Shown piece by piece: positions 29,325-37,493 of a stretch of DNA of 64,000 nucleotides (position 1 is the first letter of the stretch; every line of letters begins with the position of its first letter). The stretch is from Reichenbachiella sp. Lineage in GTDB: Bacteria > Bacteroidota > Bacteroidia > Cytophagales > Cyclobacteriaceae. The notes beneath the pieces are model-generated. The model ran no database searches. It saw only the letters and a program-made list of their open reading frames with translations, and was not told the origin of the DNA. Both the position numbers and the translations under genes were made by a program. Where the stretch lies: NCBI RefSeq assembly GCF_033344935.1, contig NZ_JAWPMM010000001.1:4367501-4431500 (forward strand). The letters run 5' to 3'.

Positions 29325-30337
29325 GTAAATCACTATCACTTACATTAATATTCGATTGGGAATGCCCTTTGTCTGAATTTTCATTTTTTGATGTCAATTC
29401 CGGTAAATCGTATTTCCCTCCGAATGAATCCGACTTGTTTTTGACCGAATACAAGTCTGGCATGGATAGACAGCTCAAAGAAATAACAGATGGCAAACTC
29501 CCCGTATCCGTCTATTTCTCAGGGCCGTGTTTGGAGCAGCTGGCCTCTTGTGATCCTACCATCATAAAAGCAATCAAAGCCGCGAGTCATATAGAAATAC
29601 TCGGAGGCACCTATCATCATTCGCTGGTGAGCTTATTCTCGAAAACTCATTTCCAAAAAGAAATTGATTGGCATCAGCAATTGATCAAAAAACATTTTGG
29701 TAAAAAGCCCAAAACTTTTTTAAATACTACCAACATCTATTTCAATGACCTGACGGAGCTGTTAGCTGAATCGGATTACCAATCCACTTTTACAGGAGCG
29801 ATTGACTGGTATTTGGGAGATAAAAAGCATCAAAGAATATTTTCTTCAAGAACCAATGAAGCTTTCAAATTGATGTTGACCAATCAGGACAACGGCCATA
29901 CCTTGTTTCATGACCATGAAGTAATCCATAACTTCATGCAACTAACTAGTCAACAATTGGAAGATTTTGGAGGATGGAAAGAGCTGGTTAGAAAAACAAA
30001 AGCCAAAGCTGAGATTGTTTCCATCTCTGATCAGCTGAAAGCCGCACCTTCCGACACTTACAATATCCGCCAACCGATCGGTTCGGCCTACGGAGACATT
30101 GATTTGGAGCAATTGAAAAGCTATCCACTGCAAGAAAGTTTGCTCAAGCAGCTCTATGGGCTGGAAACCTCATTGGCCAAAAAATCTGAGGATCTACAAA
30201 AGAAATGGTCGAGACTGGGCTCCTTTGGCGTGCTCAAAAGTCTCAATCCAGACCTGGACCAAAACGAAACCAGCAGTAGCTACGACGTGTACCAATCGCT
30301 CATTAACATGCTGAGCGACCTACATTTAAAACTCTAA
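29321..30337 (+). CDS. GH57-like protein lacking catalytic motifs (predicted pseudoenzyme)
   Basis: The 338-residue protein keeps the general GH57 pattern of Bacteroidota glycogen loci: FFDVNSGKSYF after the first strand, VYFSGPCLEQL, EILGGTYHHSLVSLFS, and the PKTF region. Yet the usual HQP motif is replaced by ECP (residues 14-16), and the nucleophile motif, usually FRNTELIY, reads FLNTTNIY, so the Glu position is Thr137. The MDYETFGEH acid region is changed to LFHDHEVIH. It is also shorter than the usual 400 or so residues. It is intact and coupled to the GT4 gene, so it may be a regulatory or binding partner. Its 3' end overlaps the branching enzyme gene by 4 bp, tail to tail. The family assignment rests on remembered motifs. 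Confidence 0.65.
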   Translation: MSKSLSLTLIFDWECPLSEFSFFDVNSGKSYFPPNESDLFLTEYKSGMDRQLKEITDGKLPVSVYFSGPCLEQLASCDPTIIKAIKAASHIEILGGTYHHSLVSLFSKTHFQKEIDWHQQLIKKHFGKKPKTFLNTTNIYFNDLTELLAESDYQSTFTGAIDWYLGDKKHQRIFSSRTNEAFKLMLTNQDNGHTLFHDHEVIHNFMQLTSQQLEDFGGWKELVRKTKAKAEIVSISDQLKAAPSDTYNIRQPIGSAYGDIDLEQLKSYPLQESLLKQLYGLETSLAKKSEDLQKKWSRLGSFGVLKSLNPDLDQNETSSSYDVYQSLINMLSDLHLKL

Positions 30338-32340
30338 AGCTTCTTCAAAACCATAGCCGTTCGGCTAGGCGTGTAGACCGAAAGCTGATCGCCATGTTCA
30401 TAAGTAGTCGAAGGATAACTAACAGAAGTATCTATTCGATCATGCCCTCCAAAAACAAGGTCATCGCTACTCAAGATCACTTTATACTCTCCCTTTTCTG
30501 GCACATGAAATTTGTAATCGGCAATAGATCGGTCGGGGTGAAAGTTGAATACAAAAATCAGGTGATTTCTTTCATAGATCATCACTTTATTCTCCTCATC
30601 CATATTGAGCTGATTGGCTGATTGGGCTGACAGGATATTATTAGCAGCCAGCAGTTCTAACATGGCTCGATCAAAATCATTAAGCCACTCATATTTCAAA
30701 TCAGTATTATCAACCAGAGACCACTGCCTACGAGCATATTTATAACTCCAGTCATTTCCTTCTCTTGGAAAATCCACCCACTCAGGATGACCAAATTCAT
30801 TACCTATAAAATTCAAATATCCTTCACCCCCCAGACTGGCTGTGATCAGTCGAATCATTTTGTGTAGTGCAATGCCTCGTTCTACGACCAAATCCTTATC
30901 ATCCTTGGTCATGTGCCAATACATTTCTTTATCCATGAGCCAAAAAGCCAGTGACTTATCCCCCACTAGCGCTTGATCATGGGATTCTGCATAAGCGATG
31001 GTTTTCTCTTTATACCGGCGATTCGCCATCACATTCCACAGCTCATTCATACTCCAATTCTCGTCAGCCGAATGCTTAAGCAACTTGATCCAATAATCTG
31101 GCAAGCCCATACCCAATCGATAATCAAAACCAAGCCCCCCATCCGACACCGGCCTGCACATACCCGGCATGCCACTCATATCTTCGGCTATTGAAATCGC
31201 ATTTGGCTTAATTTCATGAATCAATTCATTGGCCAACTGCAAAAAGCATATCGCATCCCAATCGACCCCTTCTTTGAAATACTTGTCATAATGATCGAAG
31301 GCGACACCTTCCCCATGATGATGGTATAACATAGAAGTGACCCCATCGAAGCGAAAACCATCCATATGAAACTCCTCCATCCAATAGCGAATATTGGACA
31401 ACAAAAACTGAAGCACTTCTGTCCGACCGTAGTCAAATAGTTTTGAATCCCAACCCGTATGATAGCCACGACCCCCTTTGTGGAAATATTGATTGTCCGA
31501 CCCATCGAAGTCATTGAGCCCTTCGGCGATATTTTTTACTGCATGAGAATAGACCGCATCCATAATCACCGCAATGCCCATTTGATGCGCTTGATCTACT
31601 AGGTATCTCAAATCATCCGGCGTTCCAAATCTGGAAGATGGCGCATAAAAATTGGATACGTGATAACCAAAAGATCCATAGTACGGATGCTCTTGGATCG
31701 CCATCACCTGAATGCAGTTGTAGCCTTGTTTGGCCACTCTAGGCAATATGGAATCGGCAAATTCACGAAATGTGCCTACTCCCTCTTTCTCTTGTGCCAT
31801 GCCTACGTGGCATTCGTAGATGATTGGATTTTTTACTTCTAGCTTGAATTTTGCATCCTTCCATTTGTACTTTGAAGGCGCAATCACTTCTCCGCTAAAA
31901 TCATAGGATTTCGGATCTTGTATAGCCGACTGGATATAGGCAGGTAATCGATCCCGATCAGCCAATCCATTTTGCACTTTTACCTTTACCTGAGAAGGTG
32001 CCTTGAGTGGAAACTCGCTTTCATCTGCAATGAATACACCCCATACACCATTTTCGTCCTGTGTCATGGGATGGTGCTCTGCATGCCAATTGTTGAATTC
32101 TCCAATTAAACAAAGACTATCTGCCGCGGGTGCCCATTCTCTATACCACCAGCCTTTTGCCTTTTTATCGTAGTTGAATCCAAAGTAATGATGCCCTTCT
32201 GCAAAATTGGATAATGAACCAGATATAGATTTGATATCATTCAAGCGCTGTTCGAAATACGACATGCGCTGTGCAATATCATCTTGATAAGGAGCCAACC
32301 ATGGATCATCTGCAATAAGTGGAATTACTTCTTTGGACAT
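30334..32340 (-). CDS. glgB: 1,4-alpha-glucan branching enzyme, GH13
   Basis: The 668-residue enzyme has a CBM48-type N-terminal module (KGWWYREWAPAADSLCLIGE, residues ~60-85) and a GH13 barrel with DGFRFDGVTSMLYHHHGEG (nucleophile Asp near 335), ISIAEDMSGMPG (acid/base Glu near 385) and AYAESHDQALVGDK (Asp near 454). These motifs and the GYLNFIGNEFGHPEW stretch are those of the eukaryote-like branching enzymes, pairing with the eukaryote-like GT3 synthase in the same locus. It makes alpha-1,6 branches in glycogen. Confidence 0.95.
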   Translation of the reverse strand: MSKEVIPLIADDPWLAPYQDDIAQRMSYFEQRLNDIKSISGSLSNFAEGHHYFGFNYDKKAKGWWYREWAPAADSLCLIGEFNNWHAEHHPMTQDENGVWGVFIADESEFPLKAPSQVKVKVQNGLADRDRLPAYIQSAIQDPKSYDFSGEVIAPSKYKWKDAKFKLEVKNPIIYECHVGMAQEKEGVGTFREFADSILPRVAKQGYNCIQVMAIQEHPYYGSFGYHVSNFYAPSSRFGTPDDLRYLVDQAHQMGIAVIMDAVYSHAVKNIAEGLNDFDGSDNQYFHKGGRGYHTGWDSKLFDYGRTEVLQFLLSNIRYWMEEFHMDGFRFDGVTSMLYHHHGEGVAFDHYDKYFKEGVDWDAICFLQLANELIHEIKPNAISIAEDMSGMPGMCRPVSDGGLGFDYRLGMGLPDYWIKLLKHSADENWSMNELWNVMANRRYKEKTIAYAESHDQALVGDKSLAFWLMDKEMYWHMTKDDKDLVVERGIALHKMIRLITASLGGEGYLNFIGNEFGHPEWVDFPREGNDWSYKYARRQWSLVDNTDLKYEWLNDFDRAMLELLAANNILSAQSANQLNMDEENKVMIYERNHLIFVFNFHPDRSIADYKFHVPEKGEYKVILSSDDLVFGGHDRIDTSVSYPSTTYEHGDQLSVYTPSRTAMVLKKL

Positions 32341-32455
32341 ATTTATTGAGCTTGTGGATACCCAATATAATCAGCCTATGTCAGATAAATTGCACGGATT
32401 ATACAATTCCAATGAATAATTGGAAAGTATGTAAAACAGAGTCGAAAAGAAGGGA

Positions 32456-33406
32456 TTAATTGAAAAAGGAATCAACAAACTCGTGCTTGTTGAATACTTG
32501 CAGATCTTCGATGCCTTCGCCTACTCCAATGTACTTTACAGGAATTTTGAATTGATCAGAAATACCAATCACCACACCGCCTTTGGCTGTACCATCCAAT
32601 TTGGTAATAGCTAATGAAGTAACATCAGTGGCTTTTGTAAACTCTTGTGCCTGAATGAATGCATTTTGACCAGTACTGCCGTCTAACACCAGCATGATCT
32701 CGTGCGGTGCATCATCTACAAACTTCTGAATCACTCGCTTGATCTTTGAAAGCTCGTTCATCAAATTCACTTTGGTATGAAGTCTTCCAGCCGTATCGAT
32801 AATCACGATGTCTGCTTTCTGTTCTACCGCATGTTTCACGGCATCGTAAGCGACAGCCGAGGGGTCAGTATTCATTCCGTGAGCAATCACAGGCACATTT
32901 ACTCTTTCGCCCCAAAGTTTCAATTGATCTACGGCGGCTGCACGGAAAGTATCAGCGGCTCCTAGGACAACGGACTTTCCTCTTCTTTGGAATTGAGACG
33001 CGAGCTTACCAATGGTTGTCGTTTTCCCAACACCATTCACACCAACCACCATGAGTACATAGGGCTTTTTATCTTCAGGCAAGTCGAAATCAGCTTGATC
33101 TCCAGAATTGTTTTCTTCTAGCAATCCTGCAATTTCTTCTCGAAGGATCACATTAAGCTCTGCAGTGTTGAGGTATTTGTCTTTAGCGACACGCTCTTCT
33201 ATCCTTTCGATGATTCTGACCGTGGTATCTACGCCCACATCAGAAGTGATCAACACCTCTTCCAATTCATCAAGTAGCTCATCGTCAACAGTTGATTTTC
33301 CTGCGACAGCTTTACCCAATTTCGAAAAGAAATTCTCTTTCGATTTCTCAAGACCCTTGTCTAGCGTCTCTTTCTTTTCTTTGGAAAAAATATTGAATAA
33401 TCCCAT
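32456..33406 (-). CDS. ftsY: Signal recognition particle receptor FtsY
   Basis: The protein has 316 residues from the ATG at 33406 (MGLFNIF); a TTG two codons upstream is less likely. The acidic A domain is very short, then the helical N domain, and the GTPase with G1 GVNGVGKTT (122-130), DTFRAAAVDQLK, DTAGRLHTK, and TKLDGTAKGG. It receives SRP-ribosome complexes at the membrane. It follows rpmB-rpmG-DUF4295 in the order usual for Bacteroidota, but a strong hairpin terminator lies 25 bp before its start, so expression may depend on readthrough. Confidence 0.96.
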   Translation of the reverse strand: MGLFNIFSKEKKETLDKGLEKSKENFFSKLGKAVAGKSTVDDELLDELEEVLITSDVGVDTTVRIIERIEERVAKDKYLNTAELNVILREEIAGLLEENNSGDQADFDLPEDKKPYVLMVVGVNGVGKTTTIGKLASQFQRRGKSVVLGAADTFRAAAVDQLKLWGERVNVPVIAHGMNTDPSAVAYDAVKHAVEQKADIVIIDTAGRLHTKVNLMNELSKIKRVIQKFVDDAPHEIMLVLDGSTGQNAFIQAQEFTKATDVTSLAITKLDGTAKGGVVIGISDQFKIPVKYIGVGEGIEDLQVFNKHEFVDSFFN

Positions 33407-33430
33407 AATCAATTTGGTGGATAGGTAAAA

Positions 33431-33466
33431 AACACAAAAAGTCTCCTGACAAAATCAGGAGACTTT
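33431..33466 (-). terminator. Terminator or attenuator between DUF4295 and ftsY
   Basis: A perfect 12-bp stem, AAAGTCTCCTGA (33438-33449) and TCAGGAGACTTT (33455-33466), has a 5-nt loop and is followed on the minus strand by TTTTTGTGTTTTTT. It stands 24 bp past the DUF4295 stop and about 25 bp before ftsY. Confidence 0.8.
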
Positions 33467-33489
33467 CAAAGATATCTTAAAGGGCTGAA

Positions 33490-33642
33490 TTATTTCGCAG
33501 CCAATACTTCTTTCACTTTGTCTTCAGTGACAATTTCTTCTCTGAATGAATATGCTCCTGATTTGGTTTTCACCGCCTTAATCACCTTAGCATATTTTAC
33601 ACCATCCTTGTCTTTTAGGGTTGCAACTACCTTCTTAGCCAT
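33490..33642 (-). CDS. DUF4295 small protein
   Basis: A 50-residue basic protein beginning MAKKVVATLKDKDGVKYAK and ending EDKVKEVLAAK. It matches the DUF4295 family, which in Bacteroidota lies between rpmG and ftsY, as here (2-nt gap from rpmG). Its basic character and its place among ribosomal protein genes suggest a ribosome-linked role, which is not proven. Confidence 0.9.
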   Translation of the reverse strand: MAKKVVATLKDKDGVKYAKVIKAVKTKSGAYSFREEIVTEDKVKEVLAAK

Positions 33643-33644
33643 GG

Positions 33645-33827
33645 TTATTTAATTTCTTTGTGAACAGTATATTTCTTAAGAATAGGATTGAATTTTTTCA
33701 ATTCCATTCTGTCAGGAGTGTTTTTCCTGTTTTTTGTCGTAATGTATCTAGAAGTACCTGGCTGACCTGTAGTCTTATGCTCGGTGCATTCTAATATTAC
33801 CTGAACTCTATTACCTTTCTTAGCCAT
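33645..33827 (-). CDS. rpmG: 50S ribosomal protein L33
   Basis: The 60-residue protein has the L33 pattern [33 protein letters not shown] and [16 protein letters not shown]. It lacks the four zinc-binding Cys of the C+ form (only one Cys is present), so it is a C- paralog. It sits 12 nt after rpmB, in the rpmB-rpmG-DUF4295 transcript. Confidence 0.96.
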   Translation of the reverse strand: MAKKGNRVQVILECTEHKTTGQPGTSRYITTKNRKNTPDRMELKKFNPILKKYTVHKEIK

Positions 33828-33839
33828 CGTTCTAAATAA

Positions 33840-34079
33840 TTATAATGAAAGGGTTCCTTTTTCTTTAGCTTTCTTCAAAGTAGCAGCCAAACCATTCTTA
33901 TTGATGGTTTTCAATGCAGTTGAAGAAACTTTCAAAGTAATCCATCTGTCTTCTTCAGGAAGATAAAATCTCTTCTTGAATAGATTCGGATAGAACCTTC
34001 TCTTTGTTTTGTTATTCGCGTGGGAAACGTTGTTTCCTGATTGTGGTCTCTTACCAGTTATTTGACAAACTTTCGACAT
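33840..34079 (-). CDS. rpmB: 50S ribosomal protein L28
   Basis: The 79-residue protein starts [20 protein letters not shown] and has the L28 motifs [15 protein letters not shown] and [15 protein letters not shown]. It is the first gene of the operon and has a promoter whose core closely matches that of rpmH in this window. Confidence 0.97.
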   Translation of the reverse strand: MSKVCQITGKRPQSGNNVSHANNKTKRRFYPNLFKKRFYLPEEDRWITLKVSSTALKTINKNGLAATLKKAKEKGTLSL

Positions 34080-34117
34080 TTTTCTAGTCTTTTAGCGATC
34101 CTTAAAAAATCGGAGTG

Positions 34118-34148
34118 CAAATATAGAGAAAACTTTAGCATTTGTAAA
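34118..34148 (-). promoter_or_regulatory. rpmB promoter
   Basis: On the minus strand TTTA (34148-34145) is followed after 19 bp by TATATTTG (34125-34118), then GCACTCC. The sequence CTCTATnTTTGCACTCC is shared with the rpmH promoter at 58470-58500. Confidence 0.7.
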
Positions 34149-34174
34149 AGCTCTCTGTAAAATAAATTGAATAT

Positions 34175-34263
34175 TTCAACATTTGAGATTTGAGATTATC
34201 TGAAGTTACAGATTGGAGGTGCTAAAGTTGAAAATCACCCCATTTCGAATCTCAAATATTGAA
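34175..34263. repeat. Long intergenic inverted repeat
   Basis: TTCAACATTTGAGATT (34175-34190) pairs with AATCTCAAATATTGAA (34248-34263), 15 of 16 positions, around a 57-bp spacer. GAGATTTGAGAT is itself a short direct repeat. It lies between the SUI1 stop and the rpmB promoter. Confidence 0.6.
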
Positions 34264-34265
34264 TT

Positions 34266-34610
34266 TTAAATCTTGCGTGCCTGATATCCCTCTTTAAGTA
34301 GAATTTCGACTACTTTATCTCGCAAATCACCTTGAATGATAATTTCGCGATCCTTCACATTGCCACCTACACCGCACTTCGTTTTTAGCATTTTACCCAA
34401 TTCTTTCAAATCTCCAGTCATGCCGGTGAATCCAGTAACCAAAGTCACTTGTTTTCCTTTACGGTTTTTCTTGTCTAGCTCTACGCGTAACTTCTGATCT
34501 TTCGGTGCCAATGTTTCTTCTTCTAATTCAGACTCCTCTGTATAATCAAAATCGTCGCTGGTAGAATATACCACGCCGATCCTATTTTTAAAATTTCCTT
34601 TTTTCGACAT
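34266..34610 (-). CDS. SUI1/eIF1-family translation factor
   Basis: The protein has 114 residues from the ATG at 34610; the upstream TTG adds three residues. The N-terminal third is acidic and variable, then the SUI1 fold: KQVTLVTGFTGMTGDLKELG, LKTKCGVGGNVKDREIIIQGD and VVEILLKEGYQAR, as in YciH. Bacterial members are thought to affect start-site fidelity on the 30S subunit. It lies 26 nt after the menA start region on the same strand and may share its transcript. Confidence 0.92.
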   Translation of the reverse strand: MSKKGNFKNRIGVVYSTSDDFDYTEESELEEETLAPKDQKLRVELDKKNRKGKQVTLVTGFTGMTGDLKELGKMLKTKCGVGGNVKDREIIIQGDLRDKVVEILLKEGYQARKI

Positions 34611-34636
34611 CCTATTCAAATTGATGTTTTACAAAA

Positions 34637-35542
34637 TTACAAAACCAATCCCACTCCAAACAACAACACATACAATAAGGTACTCAAGGCCAATTGCTTT
34701 AAATAGGGATCAAGCGCCGCGGCAGAAGTTTTGGTCTTTACTGCTACGCCATTTTTAATAATTAAGGGAAATGCCAACACAAACAAATAGGAGGTCCAAC
34801 CTGAGGCATTTAGCATAATAAACACGACACTCGAAAGCATCGCAAGACCCAAGAGCACAAAATGGTACACAACTGCCTTGTCTCTACCAATACGAACGGG
34901 TATAGATATCTTCCCTGCTTTCTCATCGGACTCAATGTCTCGGATGTTATTCACATTGAGCACACCTGTAGCCAGCAAGCCGCAACTCAGCGCAGGCAGT
35001 AAAACATTCCAATCCAATGTTTTTGCCTGAAGAAAATAGGAACCAAAAACACCGACCAATCCAAAAAATATCAACACTGAAATATCTCCAAGCCCTCGGT
35101 ACCCATAAGGATTGCTACCAGCTGTATAGGTGATGGCCGCATAAATAGCCAAAAGTCCTAGCACCAGAAACACAGTTATTAACATCCACTGATCAGCAAA
35201 AGCCATGGCCAATAAAGAAATACCAGAGATCAGTGACAAGCTTGCAAAAACAATAATCGCCGTTTTCATTTGTCCTTTCGAAATGGCGCCCGTTTGCACG
35301 GCTCGAGATGGCCCTTCCCTTTCTGCGCTATCCGCTCCATGAATCGAGTCTCCATAGTCGTTGGCCAAATTGGATAGGATTTGTAGAAAGATGGTGGTAG
35401 ATACTGCCAGCCCTAAAATCCCCCAATTGAACGCACCTTGCCATTTCGCCAGAAAGTTGCCCATAAAAATACTGGACAGCGCCAACGGCAATGTTCTAAG
35501 TCGGAAGGCTTGCAGCCAATGTTTTATTTTAGAATTGGTCAT
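34637..35542 (-). CDS. menA: 1,4-dihydroxy-2-naphthoate polyprenyltransferase
   Basis: The 301-residue UbiA-family membrane protein has about eight hydrophobic helices, the prenyl-diphosphate motif NLANDYGDSIHGAD near residue 60 and the second Asp-rich motif NNIRDIESDEKAGK near 195. The N-terminal WLQAFRLRTLPLALSSIFMG is typical of MenA. It attaches the isoprenoid tail in menaquinone synthesis; menaquinone is the usual quinone in Bacteroidota. Confidence 0.93.
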   Translation of the reverse strand: MTNSKIKHWLQAFRLRTLPLALSSIFMGNFLAKWQGAFNWGILGLAVSTTIFLQILSNLANDYGDSIHGADSAEREGPSRAVQTGAISKGQMKTAIIVFASLSLISGISLLAMAFADQWMLITVFLVLGLLAIYAAITYTAGSNPYGYRGLGDISVLIFFGLVGVFGSYFLQAKTLDWNVLLPALSCGLLATGVLNVNNIRDIESDEKAGKISIPVRIGRDKAVVYHFVLLGLAMLSSVVFIMLNASGWTSYLFVLAFPLIIKNGVAVKTKTSAAALDPYLKQLALSTLLYVLLFGVGLVL

Positions 35543-35572
35543 TATTCAATTTTAATCTTTCAATCAAAACCA

Positions 35573-35683
35573 GTCATTTCGTAGCCTTGGCAAAGAAATT
35601 TTCTCAGAATCCTGCAGCTATTCGAAGTATTAGCAGGCATCCGCTAACAAGATTTCTCCAGTCGTTCCTCCTTGCGAAATGAC
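35573..35683. repeat. Dispersed intergenic palindromic repeat, copy 2
   Basis: The ends are perfect inverted nonamers, GTCATTTCG (35573-35581) and CGAAATGAC (35675-35683). Inside, CCTGC (35611-35615) pairs with GCAGG (35633-35637). It resembles the copy at 18967-19058. It fills nearly the entire gap between argS and menA. Confidence 0.7.
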
Positions 35684-35693
35684 AGATTCTAAT

Positions 35694-37487
35694 TTACATT
35701 CTATCTGGAACGTGGATACCTAACAGCGTCATGCCGAACTTGATGTTTTTAGCCACTTGACCAGAAAGTGCAACTCGCGCCGCTGTAACCGCTTCTTCTT
35801 GCTCTCCGAAGATGGCAAACTCAGCATAGAACTTATTGTACTCTTTCGCCAAGTCATACACATACTGTGCGATTACCGAAGGAAGGTAATCTTCTGCAGC
35901 CAGCTTGATTTTGTTCGGCAGTTCGGATATTTGATAAATCAGATCACATTCGGTTTGACTCAATTGCACATCCGGATTGATTTTCAACACTTTAGTTTCA
36001 ATACCCAACTCTTCTGCTCTTCTAAGAATAGCAGAAATTCTTGCATGTGTGTATTGAATGAAAGGACCTGTATTTCCGTGGAATTCGATCGACTCTTGCG
36101 GATCAAACAACATACGCTTCTTTGGATCCACTTTGAGCAAGAAATATTTCAATGCACCCAGACCAATTGTATCATAAAGCTCTTTGGCCTGTACGTCCGT
36201 AAAGCCATCGATCTTTCCTAATTCTTTGGTGTGATGTTCAGCCGTGCTGATCATTTCGTTCATCAAGTCATCCGCATCTACAACAGTACCCTCCCGAGAT
36301 TTCATTTTGCCTGAAGGCAAATCGACCATGCCGTAAGACAAGTGATAACACTCCTCTGCCCACTTATAGCCGAGCTTCTTGAGAATCAAGAAAAGCACTT
36401 TGAAGTGATAGTCTTGCTCGTTTCCTACTGTATAGACTTGTTTGATCAGTCCTGGATATTCTTTGAATCTTTGGATGGCTGTACCAATGTCCTGCGTCAT
36501 ATAGACTGCAGTACCATCCGATCGCTGAACAATTTTTTGATCCAATCCTTCTTCTGTGAGATCGACCCAAACAGACCCATCATCTTTGGAGAAGAAATGA
36601 CCAGCTTTCAAGCCTTCAGCCACTTGCTCTTTGCCAAGCAAATAAGTATTTGACTCGTAATAGAGCTTATCGAAATCGACACCCATTTGTGTGTATGTCG
36701 CATCAAAACCTTCATACACCCAACCGTTCATTTTTTCCCAGAGTGCGTAAGTTTCTGGTTCTTTCGCCTCCCATTTTCGGAGTAAGTCTTGCGCTTCTAA
36801 CAGAATCGGAGCTTCTTTCTCCGCTTCTTCTTTAGATTTTCCAGCTTCTACCAATTGAGCGATCTCTACCTTATAGGCCTTATCAAACTCGACATAGTAT
36901 TTCCCAACGAGTTTATCGCCTTTCAGTCCAGAGGACTGTGGTGTTTCTTCATTTCCAAATTTCTGCCACGCCACCATTGACTTACAGATATGAATCCCTC
37001 GGTCGTTGATGATCTGAACTTTGACCACATCATAACCAAAGGCATCATAGATTTTTGAAACCGAATAGCCTAAGAAGATATTTCTCAAATGGCCCAAGTG
37101 TAAGGGCTTGTTTGTGTTTGGTGAAGAATACTCTACCATCACTGTCTCACCTTTGCGATCGTGAGCGCCGAAGTTTGATTGAGCAGCAATGTCATTGAAC
37201 AGATTGGTCCAAATGGATTTTGACAATTCTAAGTTCAAAAACCCTTTAACCACATTGTATCCCTCGACTACAGCACTATTATCTTTCAAATAAGTCCCCA
37301 GATCCTCGCCAGTTTCCATGGGATTCTTTTTTGAAATTTTCCCGTAAGGAAAAGTCACGAAAGTATAAGTCCCCTCAAATTCTTTTCGGGTAGGCTGCAA
37401 GCCTAAGTCTGAAGCTGACACTTCGTGATCATAAAGAGACTTGAGTCCCTCGGCTATTCCTTGCTGTAGTTGTGATACAATATCCAT
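35694..37487 (-). CDS. argS: Arginyl-tRNA synthetase
   Basis: The 597-residue class I synthetase has the N-terminal Add1 domain, the HIGH motif as HLGH (130-133, in PNTNKPLHLGHLRN), the region LSYGMVDLPSGKMKSREG that takes the place of KMSKS, and the C-terminal anticodon-binding DALR domain ending LLGIHVPDRM. It charges tRNA-Arg. It stands 6 nt after the citrulline-hydrolase-like gene, so the arginine-metabolism genes and the synthetase appear to be one transcript. Confidence 0.97.
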   Translation of the reverse strand: MDIVSQLQQGIAEGLKSLYDHEVSASDLGLQPTRKEFEGTYTFVTFPYGKISKKNPMETGEDLGTYLKDNSAVVEGYNVVKGFLNLELSKSIWTNLFNDIAAQSNFGAHDRKGETVMVEYSSPNTNKPLHLGHLRNIFLGYSVSKIYDAFGYDVVKVQIINDRGIHICKSMVAWQKFGNEETPQSSGLKGDKLVGKYYVEFDKAYKVEIAQLVEAGKSKEEAEKEAPILLEAQDLLRKWEAKEPETYALWEKMNGWVYEGFDATYTQMGVDFDKLYYESNTYLLGKEQVAEGLKAGHFFSKDDGSVWVDLTEEGLDQKIVQRSDGTAVYMTQDIGTAIQRFKEYPGLIKQVYTVGNEQDYHFKVLFLILKKLGYKWAEECYHLSYGMVDLPSGKMKSREGTVVDADDLMNEMISTAEHHTKELGKIDGFTDVQAKELYDTIGLGALKYFLLKVDPKKRMLFDPQESIEFHGNTGPFIQYTHARISAILRRAEELGIETKVLKINPDVQLSQTECDLIYQISELPNKIKLAAEDYLPSVIAQYVYDLAKEYNKFYAEFAIFGEQEEAVTAARVALSGQVAKNIKFGMTLLGIHVPDRM

Positions 37488-37493
37488 TCTTTC

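Noticed and set aside
32350-32358. DnaA-box-like TGTGGATAC upstream of glgB
   Set aside because: Single 8-of-9 match; expected by chance in 64 kb.
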